NCBI GenBank assembly: GCA_019009955.1
Contig: CM032228.1
Span: 73,472,001 to 73,536,000 of the forward strand
Reading direction: 5' to 3'
From: Riptortus pedestris
Lineage: Eukaryota > Arthropoda > Insecta > Hemiptera > Alydidae
DNA length: 64,000 bases
Shown: piece by piece, positions 10,525-21,095 of the stretch
Position numbering within the stretch: the first letter of the stretch is position 1
Layout of the letters: each line of letters opens with the position of its first letter
The notes under the pieces: generated by a model
The model's input: the letters and a program-made list of their open reading frames with translations, nothing else
Databases searched by the model: none
What the model was told of the DNA's origin: nothing
Program-made: the position numbers and the translations under genes

Positions 10525-12183
10525 GATTACGTCGACAAAACCCTCCAGTTCATCAAGGACACCAACTGCATTCGGCAAAGGACAGACCCAACAGACGCCT
10601 ACCAGAAACAAGTACGTGACGCACTCAAACGCTGCGCCAACATTATAGGCAACAACCACTACAGATACTTGAACATGAATCCAGGACCACCTATAGTTCA
10701 ACCCAAGATACACAAAGCCAACGTACCCATGAGACCAGTAGTCAACTACAGACCAGCGCCTGCATATAGACTCGCAAAACATATTACATCTATACTAATA
10801 GACACAGTGCATCTACCGAACACGTACAAAATCAAGAACACCACAGAACTTGTGAACAAACTCGCAGGTTTACGAATTTCAGAACGAACAAGACTAATTT
10901 CATTCGACATCAAAGACCTATACCTATCTATACCAGTGCAAGAAACCATCGACATACTCACTACAGGACTCAGCGACTTATACGATGATGACTACATCAG
11001 GGAAATCGCTGACCTGACGAAGACAGTGCTGAAACAGAATTACTTCCGCTTCAAAAACGAGATATACATACCCACAGGACTCGGAATGGGAAATCCTACT
11101 TCTTCTATACTTACGGAAATATTCATTCAACACATCGAAGATATGCACATAGAAAAACTCATGGACAAACACCAAATTACAAGATACTTCAGATTCGTAG
11201 ATGACACCTTTTGCATGAATGAAACAGACGACATCAACGAGATTTTGAAAGACCTCAACAAACTCCACCCCAACATACGCTACACCATGGAGACAGAAAA
11301 CGAAGGAACACTGAACTTCCTTGATCTCACGATTACCAGGCAAACCGACAGATTGGAGTACGGCGTATATAGAAAACCCACATCCACGGATACAACAATA
11401 CACGCCACTTCAAATCATCCAACTCAACACAAACTAGCTGCATTTCGCCACATGCTACACAGACTGCATACCCTTCCGCTCTCAAAGGACACCTACGACA
11501 AGGAGTTGAAGACAATACACGAAATAGCCTACAAAAACGGCTACAAACAACACACGATCGACCAGTTACTCAAGAAACTAACCAATAACGCCAAACGAGA
11601 CGCGAACACTCCAGCTAAACCAATCACCAAACGCCACGCTATCACAAACACGGGTACTGACACATATAAAATCACAAACGCACTTCGGAAAGGAGGACTT
11701 CACACTACGTTCAGAACCAACAACACCCTACGACAAAAGCTCACAAATGGCATCGAGAACAAGGACATCTACAATATGAACGGAGTATATAAACTCACGT
11801 GCAGCTGTAACAACACATACATTGGACAAACTGGAAGGAGACTGAAAACGCGATACACCGAACATATCCGCTCATTCAGACTAAACAAACGAGACTCCAA
11901 CTTCGCCAACCACCTGAACGACCACTGCCACGACCCGACGAGTATAGCCGACAGTATGAAACTTCTACACCGACAAACGAAAGGCCGAAGATTGGACATA
12001 TTAGAGAATATGGAGATATACAAACAATGGACATTCAACGGAGACATCATCAACGAACAGCTCAACACTAGCTCGGACACGATCCTCAGACCACTACAAC
12101 TATTTAAAAGGAATAATAAACGGAAGACGCCAACGGACGGACTCACGCAGGATTATCAACAGACAAAGCGACGACGTAGGTAG
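10525..12183 (+). CDS. PLE reverse transcriptase with GIY-YIG endonuclease
   Basis: This is the catalytic part of the Penelope polyprotein: the RT copies element RNA and the GIY-YIG nuclease opens the target. From 10525 the frame reads DYVDKTLQFIKD and then NPGPPIVQPKIHK. RT motifs in order are RPVVNYRPAP, motif A FDIKDLYLSIP with its Asp, motif B GLGMGNPTSSILTEIF, and motif C RFVDDTFC with the FVDD catalytic pair. A linker leads to the endonuclease: GVYKLTCSCNNTYIGQTGRR with GVY and YIG, the CSC metal-binding pair, the Arg of KTRYTEH, and NHLNDHCHD. It ends KRRRR and TAG at 12181-12183. The internal Met at 10669 is not the true start. All catalytic residues I can check are present, and only the upstream frameshift breaks the gene. 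Confidence 0.93.
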   Translation, partial: DYVDKTLQFIKDTNCIRQRTDPTDAYQKQVRDALKRCANIIGNNHYRYLNMNPGPPIVQPKIHKANVPMRPVVNYRPAPAYRLAKHITSILIDTVHLPNTYKIKNTTELVNKLAGLRISERTRLISFDIKDLYLSIPVQETIDILTTGLSDLYDDDYIREIADLTKTVLKQNYFRFKNEIYIPTGLGMGNPTSSILTEIFIQHIEDMHIEKLMDKHQITRYFRFVDDTFCMNETDDINEILKDLNKLHPNIRYTMETENEGTLNFLDLTITRQTDRLEYGVYRKPTSTDTTIHATSNHPTQHKLAAFRHMLHRLHTLPLSKDTYDKELKTIHEIAYKNGYKQHTIDQLLKKLTNNAKRDANTPAKPITKRHAITNTGTDTYKITNALRKGGLHTTFRTNNTLRQKLTNGIENKDIYNMNGVYKLTCSCNNTYIGQTGRRLKTRYTEHIRSFRLNKRDSNFANHLNDHCHDPTSIADSMKLLHRQTKGRRLDILENMEIYKQWTFNGDIINEQLNTSSDTILRPLQLFKRNNKRKTPTDGLTQDYQQTKRRRR

Positions 12184-12354
12184 TTCCATATTGTATTTAA
12201 TCATTTGTTTATTTATCTATGATACATCATTTTTAATGTATAATAACAATGTTACAAATATCACATTAAACCCGTATCTACATATCAAATTATACCAGAC
12301 CACCACACAAACAATAACACTAGAAATGTAAACACCCATACGGAAGAGGACAAA

Positions 12355-12640
12355 GACCCACTACACGATAACAATTTACCTGAACACTAGTTAAAACGCA
12401 CCTCGTTTGACAGATCTGAATGGTAAGTAAACAAGTCTAATAAAACGTAAACAACCCACCACACATAACAATTTACCTGAACACCAACACAACCCGTTGA
12501 CAGATCTGAGTGGTAAGTAAACAGATCTCGATTTAAAACATAAACAACCCACCACACGAAACATTTTACCTAAACATCAAGATCCCCGTTTGACAGATCT
12601 GAGTGGTAAGTAAACAGATCTCGATTTAAAACGTAAATAA
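12355..12640 (+). repeat. About 90-bp tandem repeats in the PLE 3' region
   Basis: CAGATCTGA(A/G)TGGTAAGTAAA starts at 12411, 12501 and 12594, giving spacings of 90 and 93. Each unit contains GGTAAGTA, which matches a 5' splice-donor consensus on the plus strand. Confidence 0.88.
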
Positions 12641-12707
12641 CTAATACGGTGAACAGATATAAAACCCACTGACTGACGGACAACCAACTCTGTACAACTA
12701 TTGACAG

Positions 12708-12752
12708 GCTTGAAGATGATGCAATCGCATCGAAAGCGCTTGCCAGCGGTAC
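12708..12752 (+). ncRNA. Hammerhead-ribozyme-like motif at the PLE 3' terminus
   Basis: The order is TTGAAGAT, a stem GATGC-AATC-GCATC, CGAAA, then a short stem CGCT-TGCC-AGCG. This follows a type I hammerhead (CUGANGA box, stem II, GAAA box, short stem III), and hammerheads are known in PLE termini. The first box departs from consensus (UUGAAGA) and I cannot assign a valid cleavage triplet, so activity is uncertain. Confidence 0.4.
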
Positions 12753-12811
12753 TCAACCATCAGCCAGTGATGACGGTCTCCACCGATAGGTATGGCAATA
12801 AAATAATGATG

Positions 12812-13149
12812 TGATTGATTTGGTGTCTAATGCACCAAAGTTATAAATAATTTTGAGTTTACTGATAAAAAAACCAGGTGGCGGGTAAACTATGCTAAAT
12901 GATTGTTGGAATGCATGCTGATGATGACTTCTTAAATTCGATTTTCCATTTCTCGTGTAATTTTATTTGATCATGAGATGATTAGTGATATTGTTGCTGA
13001 AGAGTAAAAATCCTATGATTAGGATTGCAGGCTAACTCAAGGTTGAAAGCAAATATTACAAATTACTCTCTTAGTATTCAAAATAAAGAGGCAGTATATA
13101 TAAGAATTGAAGGCCCTTAATATTATGATTTTCACAATACAATAAAAAC
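12812..13149. other. No recognisable feature; right flank of the PLE
   Basis: AT-rich sequence, right side of the PLE insertion site. Confidence 0.5.
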
Positions 13150-13420
13150 ATTATTGACTCTACCATATACCAACACAAACAACTCTCCATGCCACCCTGG
13201 AAAGTAAACAACTTAATATAACCTCAGAATATCAAAATTTTAAAAAAATATAAACTTTAGCCAGTTGCTTGGACAAAACACACTTCAACTTACTGACTTC
13301 AACCACCAATACACAGACTCTGCCCATATACATGAACGGATCCAAAACTGAAAAAGGTACTGGTGCAGCGGCTGTTGTAGGATACGACAAATATCAATGT
13401 GAACAAACAGGTGTGTCAAC
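13150..13420 (+). pseudogene. LINE RNase H fragment
   Basis: The frame around 13269-13415 reads TLPIYMNGSKTEKGTGAAAVV, matching the first strand of the RNase H domain of I/R1-type LINEs (usual form IYTDGSKTE). The catalytic first Asp is Asn here, so this copy could not cleave RNA. It is cut off after about 45 residues by the neighbouring HINE sequence. Degenerate frames upstream (PPWKVNN-like) fit the segment preceding RNase H. Confidence 0.6.
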
Positions 13421-14007
13421 TTCACACCGTAAAAAAAAACAATTACTGAAATATATCAGAATATAACGTATAATGAATTTTATTTAAAACTATTTACTAT
13501 ATCTAGTACTGTAATTTATAATGAATCAGAATAATTTTTATCTCAATTAAGCAAATTTTAGTAGTCCAAGAACATAAGACAGGGTGGAGGATCATCAGAA
13601 CATATGCATGTATCTCGTATATTTTGAAAAAAAAAAAAAAAGTATTCGGCAATACTCTGTTTATTATATAACAGAGTATTGTTTATGTAACATAAGTAGA
13701 AGTGGTGGTTTGCTGAAGGCTGAAAACTGAAAAATGCAAATATCTCGGTTAATATTCTATATAAAGAATAAATGTATATGTCAATATTTATAGTGCATTT
13801 AATTTGCAATAAGATTGATTCTATACGCTTTTTCGATCCGACGTATAGGAACGGAGATATTTCGCATTTTCAAACTTCTCCCCCTCTATAGGTGGGGGGG
13901 GGGGGGGGGTGGCTCCCTCTGGTCCGATTTCAGCCGTTAACAAACCTGATCGACGAAAATTTGCGACCGCTAAAGCAGACAGATATATATATATATATAT
14001 ATATATA

Positions 14008-15684
14008 CTAGCACAGATACCCGGCTTCGCCCGGGAATTGATTTGAGGCTTAATGATAATGGTATTTTTTTGGCAAGGCTTTAATTTGCGCAATATTTTG
14101 TCATTTACCCGTCCCAGTGTTTAGGGTTAATACCCGTTGTTGGCATTCGTTAATAATAAAATTAATTTTTTATGTATGTCTTCACTGCCCTCCAAATTGT
14201 CATATTTCCAGTCTCCTGTGCATTATGCATAGATTTCAGTTATTAAGGACAAAATATTAACAAAGATTTGAATTAATTTTTCCAGGTGAGGTACCTCATA
14301 GTTCAAATTGGAATGAATTGTTGAGCATATCAGTATGTCTACGCAAATTACTTGTTCCACACATATTTCCTGGAGAAATGTATAAAAAAAAAAAAAAAAA
14401 AAAAAAAAAATTTAATCTAAATAACAAAGTAAACAACTTATGTTATGTGCATGTTTGTCGAAAAACATATAGACAATTAAATATCGCAAATTTTTATTTA
14501 AGGCCACCCTTATAACCCCCACTCCCGTTCTAACCCAAAAATTTTAATATAGCCTATAATCATGGAATAATTAATGCTAATTGACATACCGAGTTTTATT
14601 AGTTCGGTTTAATCGTTAACGCCCAAAGAAATAGTTGACTCCCGCTTTAGTTTATAGTGTATACCTCGTTTACACTTTGTTAAAAGATAAAAATGAATAT
14701 GACAAAAGTTACTCTAAATAACAAAATAAACAACTTTTGTTATGTTCATATTTGCCGAAAAACGAATAGAAAACGAAATACCACTATTTTTAAATTCATG
14801 CCTCCCTTACAACCCCCACTCCTGCCCGTCCCTAGAAATGTTGGTATGGCTTGTTATAATGAAAGCGTTAGTGCTAATTCACATACCGAGTTTGGTTTAG
14901 TTCGGTTGAGTTTTTTGTGCCAAATAAAATTGTGGACTCCCGCTATAGTTTTTAGCGTATAACTCATTTATACTTCCGTATACGGCAAAAGTGTATATAA
15001 CAAAAGTTACTATAAATAACAAAATAAACAACTTTTGTTATGGGAAAATTTGCTGTAAAAGCAATAGGAAACGAAATATCGCTATTTTTAATTTCAGGCC
15101 TCCCTTATAACCCCCACTCCTGCCCGTTCCTAGACATGTTAGTATGACTTATTATAAGGAAGGCGTCAGTACTAATTCACATACCGAGTTTAGTGTAGTT
15201 CGGTTGAGTCTTTTGTGCCTAATAAATTGTTGACTCCCGCTATAGTTTTTAGCGTATAACTCATTTATACTTCCGTATACGGCAAAAGTGCATATGACAA
15301 AAGTTACTCTAAATTACAAAATAAACAACTTTTGTTATGGGCATAATTGCTGAAAAAGCTATAGGAAACGAAATATCGCTATTTTTAATTTCAGGCCTCT
15401 CTTATAACCCCCACTCCTGTTTGTCTTAGAGAATATTAATATAGCCTAAAGTCTAAGTTGGGCTAGTAGTAATATACATACCAAGTTTCATAAAATTCGG
15501 TTCAGCCGTTTATGCGTGAAAAGGTAACAAACAAACAAACAAACAAACAAACAAACAAACAAACAAACAAACAAACAGACACCAAAGAAACAAAATGCAG
15601 TTATGGTGTCTATGACATGTGAAACGAAAAGTTATCGTGAAATTTCGCGAAAAAATTCAATGTACAGACAGAGGTTACAATTTT
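14008..15684 (+). mobile_element. E element 1, four tandem units
   Basis: It starts CTAGCACAGATACCCGGC then TTCGCCCGGG, directly after (TA)n. Four units of about 298 bp follow, each with CTAAATAACAAAATAAACAAC (anchors at about 14411, 14708, 15008, 15304). The end is CGGTTCAGCCGTTTATGCGTG, (CAAA)n at 15528-15577 and GACAGAGGTTACAATT before the next (TA)n. Units carry CTTATAACCCCCACTCC and CCGTATACGG. A poly(A) run at 14384-14410 precedes unit one. No protein is encoded. The class is unknown. Confidence 0.75.
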
Positions 15685-16998
<1,314 letters not shown>

Positions 16999-17066
<68 letters not shown>

Positions 17067-17084
17067 TAGATAGATAGATAGATA
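16999..17084. repeat. (TA)n(GATA)n microsatellite
   Basis: About 65 nt TA then five GATA units. It is the right remnant of the HINE internal tract. Confidence 0.95.
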
Positions 17085-17208
17085 TACAATTTTGAACGGA
17101 CCTCATTTTCGTCATCTCCTGGGAAGGATCGATGGACATTTGAAGACACTTTCGAAAATCGCGTCATGGGCACGACCTCAATAGCTGATTTCCCTTAAGG
17201 GAGCTATT

Positions 17209-17629
17209 TACCTATCACACCACTAATATATAATACAATGAGTAGTACTTGCATATACAATAGGAAGCTTCCCATATTTTCCTTAGTTGGAAGGACGGAT
17301 GATTGTTTACCCTTTGATAGTGCCTGCAAGGTTATAGGCACAATCATGAAATGGACGTTTACACTGCCTTTTTATTCTTTTATATGAGTATAATGCCGAC
17401 TGTGTGATTAGTTAGAATTGCCCCAGTAGATGAGGTAATTATATGTTTAAATAAGAAGTCCTTCGCAGTGCTTTATTTTAAATATTTAGCTTTTAGCTGA
17501 GTCTCCGCCCACCCATCTTCAGAACACTTTTTCTAACGAGAGAGAAGAAGAGTCTTAGAGAGAATGAAAACTGAGAGCGTTAGAGAGAGATGGAGGGACA
17601 GAGAGAACTGAGAGGGTTAGAAAGAGATG

Positions 17630-17631
<2 letters not shown>
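17209..17631. other. No recognisable feature
   Basis: Unassigned sequence between two HINE copies. Confidence 0.5.

Positions 17632-17696
<65 letters not shown>
17632..17696. repeat. (GA)n microsatellite
   Basis: About 60 nt of uninterrupted GA, ending at the 5' terminus of a HINE copy. GAGA also precedes the copy at 18655. Confidence 0.97.
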
Positions 17697-17698
<2 letters not shown>

Positions 17699-17699
<1 letters not shown>

Positions 17700-18443
17700 T
17701 CAGTCACGCAAGGGCTGCGTGAACAAAACAGTTTTCCCGCATGGAGTTTAACAATAGATAAGTCTACATACCGGTAACACAACACCACCGTGAATATTAA
17801 GTGAATAAATACAAACGATGATAAGAAACCTCCCGACGGAGAGCATCTGAAATGTAAACAAACAGTTCTTCCAACTTCTTACCGGAAAGAAAAAAAAATT
17901 ACTGTAAAATATCTGAATATCACGTATTAATTGGATTGAAAACTGTTTACTATATCTAGTACTGTAATTCATAATAAATCAGAATAGTTTTTATCTCAAT
18001 CAATAAAATTTAACTAGTCCAAAAACTTAAGAAGGGGGGGGAGTCACCAGTACATATTTGCGTGTTTCTCGTATAAGCTTCGAATGATGTGGTTTATTAC
18101 ATAACCGAGTATTGTTTATGCAACTTAAGTAGAAGTGGGGGTTTGCTGGAGTCAGGCAAATGAAAAATGCAAATATCTCGGTTAATATTCAAGATATGTA
18201 ATAAATGTATAGAACAATATTTATAGTACATTTAATTATCTATAACATTGACTCTATACATTTTTTCGGTACGACGTATAGTAACGGAAATATTTCGAAT
18301 TTTAAAATTTTCCCCCTCTAAACACCCCCTCCTCTTAGTCCGAATTCAGCCGTTAACAAACTTGATCTTTCTGTTTACATAAAACGACTAAATATCGAGT
18401 TTCGTAACGATCAAACAAAAATTGTGACTGCTAGAGCGGTAAC

Positions 18444-18489
<46 letters not shown>

Positions 18490-18621
18490 GATTTATATAC
18501 AGTTTTGAACGGACGTCATTGTTGTCATCTATTAGGTAGGATCGACGAACATTTAGGGAAAAATTCCGATGTCCTGAGTACGACCTCAATAGCTAATTTC
18601 CCTGAAGGGAAATCTGCTAAA
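17699..18621 (+). mobile_element. HINE copy, full length (about 920 bp)
   Basis: 5' end GTCAGTCACGCAAGGGCTGC; internal AAATGCAAATATCTCGGTTAAT; C-rich block; AGCCGTTAACAAACTTGATC; CGACTAAATATCGAGTTTCGTAACG; (TA)n at 18448-18485; post-tract block and 3' hairpin TTTCCCTGAAGGGAAATCTGCTAAA. This is one of the longest copies and a good family reference. Confidence 0.85.
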
Positions 18622-18654
18622 AGGAGAGGGTCGGCGAGAAATGGAGAGAGAAAA

Positions 18655-18860
18655 GCCCGTCACGCAGGGGCTGCTTTAACTAAGCAGATTTCCCACCTGC
18701 GTCAAGTATTTGCATTTACTTCATGACGTAAAAGTCCAAGGAGAAGAATATTTGTTATTTAGGCTTCAAATAAAGTGCTTCTTAACATAACAGCTTATTG
18801 TTGATATGGCAAGAGTAGGAGTGGGGGTTTACTCATGGCCGAAAACTAATTAATTAATTT
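18655..18860 (+). mobile_element. HINE 5' fragment, head-to-tail with the previous copy
   Basis: It starts GCCCGTCACGCAGGGGCTGC with AAGCAGATTTCCCACC, continues to GGGGGTTTACTCATGGCCGA and then breaks off. It lies 33 bp after the preceding 3' hairpin in the same orientation. Confidence 0.75.
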
Positions 18861-19221
18861 AGAGGCTAGAAAGTGATATACTTAGAGTAATTGTTACGTT
18901 CTTCTTGACAGTGAAAGTGTAGGTGAATCCTGCCATTAGTATGATGGTCCATCGCGATTACCAATACGATTATTCTCATAATCATAAATTCAATTATGAT
19001 TATTGCATCTGAAATGTCCAATTACAATATTTACGAATATAATCGTATTCCTCGTTGAATAAAGTTTGCCCTTCTCGAGCAATGGTGGTATATGCGGGTG
19101 ATGTCTGACGATTGGAAGAAATGAATAATCAATAATAAATAGAAGAAGTAAAGGGTGAAAGTGGTGACGCCAACGGTAATAATTCTGCTATTTGTCATGT
19201 GATATGTCTCCTCTAAAATAA
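18861..19221. other. No recognisable feature
   Basis: Unassigned. Its end carries the left copy of the fold-back target duplication (TCCATCTT at 19222-19229). Confidence 0.5.
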
Positions 19222-19229
19222 TCCATCTT

Positions 19230-19495
19230 ATAATTCAAATAAAGGGTTAGAACCGCCGTTATATTGTAATTGATACTGTTGTCATACCTGTCGGTGGAGA
19301 CCGTCGTCACTGGCTGATGGTCGAGTACAGCTGGCATTGTGCTGTCCATGCGATGGCACCATCTTCAAGCTCGTCAAAAAGTTGTACTGGATTTGACAAC
19401 TAGAAGATGGTGCCATCGCATCGAAAGCGCTTACCAGCTGTACTCGATCATCAGCCAATGACGACGGTCTAATCCGACAGGTATGACAAGAGTAT
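19230..19495 (+). mobile_element. Solo PLE fold-back (no coding body)
   Basis: TCCATCTT flanks it at 19222-19229 and 19496-19503. A left extension (ATTCAAATAAAGGGTTAGAA onward) matches 9088-9127. Inverted arms of about 115 nt follow, diverged from each other by roughly a tenth. The arms are the terminal part of the same PLE family as 9086-12801. The right arm holds a hammerhead-like GAAGATGGTGC / GCATCGAAAGCGC core. Confidence 0.85.
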
Positions 19496-19715
19496 TCCAT
19501 CTTTATTAATGAGTATTATAGATCAGAAATCAAATTTATCCCTACAAAACCTAATTTGAAAGTTACATTTTGTTGAAAACATGAATTTCATGTAGGTATG
19601 AATATACTGTTACGTTTTTGTATTACCAAAACCAGTAATAAACGTTTTTAATAAGAGTTCTTTTGGATTGCAAAATTAAATACTCGCAAGTTTCACAGTT
19701 TTTATCACTGCAAAA

Positions 19716-19721
19716 TTTATT
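19716..19721 (-). terminator. LTR polyadenylation signal
   Basis: AATAAA on the minus strand (GTGAAATAAATTTTGC), near the 3' side of the LTR as expected for the R/U5 boundary. Confidence 0.55.
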
Positions 19722-19838
19722 TCACAATGAACAATAAACTTGGTGATTATTCTTAATTACTACTCACAGTATACACTGATAGCGTTACTGTTCTTCAATG
19801 AGTCACAGTCCAATAATTCACTGAAATTCACAGAAAGA

Positions 19839-19938
19839 CGGCACTGCACTGTCCTTTACTTCGCGGCACTGCACTGTCTTCTACTTCGCGGCACTGCACT
19901 GTCCTTTACTTCGCGGCACTGCACTGTCTTAAACACGG
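19839..19938 (-). repeat. 25-bp tandem repeats in the LTR
   Basis: CGGCACTGCACTGTCCTTTA-type units start at 19839, 19864, 19889 and 19914, an exact 25-bp period. They lie downstream of the LTR TATA box, so they would be transcribed. Confidence 0.92.
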
Positions 19939-20080
19939 CACTAAACTGTTACTTACAGTCACGGCACAACACTGTTCTTCTTATAAAAGCACTTTACCGC
20001 ACTGTACTAAGTCGCACTGTAGCACTGATGTGACCATCAAGATCGCTGAGCATAAACTGACTCACGGCTGGCCCGAGCTC

Positions 20081-20089
20081 CTTTTTATA
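20081..20089 (-). promoter_or_regulatory. LTR TATA box
   Basis: CTATAAAAAGG on the minus strand, followed about 30 nt downstream by GTGAGTCAGTTTATG, a plausible initiator region. Confidence 0.7.
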
Positions 20090-20388
20090 GGGAGGCGGCA
20101 TACATCAAAGGGGAATTGTCTAGTTCATTCGACGTCTGGCTGGAAGGTACTGGTCAGACCTAGAACATTCTATCGGTCTCTTTGATCTACGTCACACTTT
20201 CCAAATACGCGACTCTCTCTCTCTCTCTGAAGGATTATTCAACTATTTAATTTTCGCAACAATACGATTTGTATTTATTGGCTGCCTTCTGTCAACAGTT
20301 TTCTTTTGTTTAAGTGGTAGGGATAACGATGATGTTTCCAGCATTCTGCTAAATTTATGTAATATCATCAAGTCAACTAAATAATTAT

Positions 20389-21095
20389 TCGTCACTCAGG
20401 GGCTGCGTAAACTAAGCAAATTTGACACGTGTTGGTAGGACACACTATTGATCCCTTCTCACCATATAATTTCTATTTCTATGTAAAAAACCGATTGTTG
20501 AATAACTCTTTAAAATTAATTTGGTTCGTTAACGGCTGAAATCGGACCAGGGAGAGGGGGGCTTTAGAGGGGGAGAATTTCGAAAATTATGAATATCTCT
20601 GTTATTATGTCTCAGATCGAAAAAGTGTATAGAACCATTCTTATTGCAAATTTGTACAGTTTTTCACTATCTTGATTATTAACTGAGATATTTGCATTTT
20701 TAGTTTTCGGTCTTCAGTAAACCCCTACTCCTACTCATCTCATATTAACAATATTCTATTATCTTATGAAGCACTTTTTTTGGTATTTATACCAAATATT
20801 GTTCTCATTGAACTTTTTTTGGAGATAATTGCAAAAACGTGACGCACGTGGGAAATCTGCTTAGTTAACGCAACCCCTGCGTGACGGACTTTTTAGTTTT
20901 ACATACAACTTTTGAATAACAAATTTTGTAACGATAAAACAAAAATTTAGACCGCTAGAGCGTTAACATACAATTATATATATACACATATAAAACGTTT
21001 TAAGCGGAGAATTTTTTCGTCATCACCTTGGGTTAGATCTATGGACATTTGAGGACATTTTTCAAAAATCGCGTCATCAGTACTACTAGTTACAA
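20389..21095 (+). mobile_element. HINE copy interrupted by an opposite-strand HINE
   Basis: Plus-strand 5' part 20389-20505 (TTCGTCACTCAGGGGCTGCG) and plus-strand 3' part 20894-21095 (GACCGCTAGAGCGTTAACAT, short (TA)n, TTTTTCGTCATC, TTCAAAAATCGCGTCATC). Between them, 20506-20893 is a minus-strand HINE 5' half ending in GCGCAACCCCTGCGTGACGG-like sequence on the plus strand. The 3' hairpin of the plus copy is eroded. Confidence 0.7.

Larger units (their letters stand above)
12004..12800 (+). repeat. PLE right (3') terminal arm
   Basis: It holds the end of the endonuclease gene, the 3' UTR, three units of about 90 bp, and a hammerhead-like motif close to the end. Its reverse complement forms the left arm. 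Confidence 0.92.
9086..12801 (+). mobile_element. Penelope-like element (PLE), full length with inverted 5' arm
   Basis: AATAATGATG at 9076-9085 and 12802-12811 is a 10-bp target duplication, which fixes both ends. The order is: a 38-40 nt left extension (9088-9127, shared with 19230 and partly 25541), an inverted copy of the element's own 3' end (9128-9923), the coding body, then the 3' terminal region in direct orientation (12004-12800). Partial, inverted terminal copies are typical of Penelope insertions. One frameshift aside, the RT/endonuclease gene is intact, so this is a relatively recent insertion. Confidence 0.93.
19609..20261 (-). mobile_element. Solo LTR of a gypsy-type retrotransposon
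   Basis: On the minus strand the LTR runs from TGTTGCG to CGTAACA. ATAC at 19605-19608 and 20262-20265 is the 4-bp TSD. U3 has TATAAAAAG at 20081-20089, and an AATAAA signal lies at 19716-19721, so TATA box, transcribed R-U5 region and polyadenylation signal appear in functional order. There is no primer-binding site or internal region next to it, so it arose by LTR-LTR recombination. The superfamily is inferred from TSD length, the TG...CA ends and overall form. Confidence 0.88.

Noticed and set aside
10510..11515. Long antisense frames (141, 90, 71, 60 codons) over the PLE gene
   Set aside because: They are shadows of the sense RT/endonuclease gene, whose motifs are unambiguous.
14008..15684. 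CRISPR-like array (regular repeats of ~298 bp)
   Set aside because: Units are contiguous tandem repeats without unique spacers, in eukaryotic mobile DNA.
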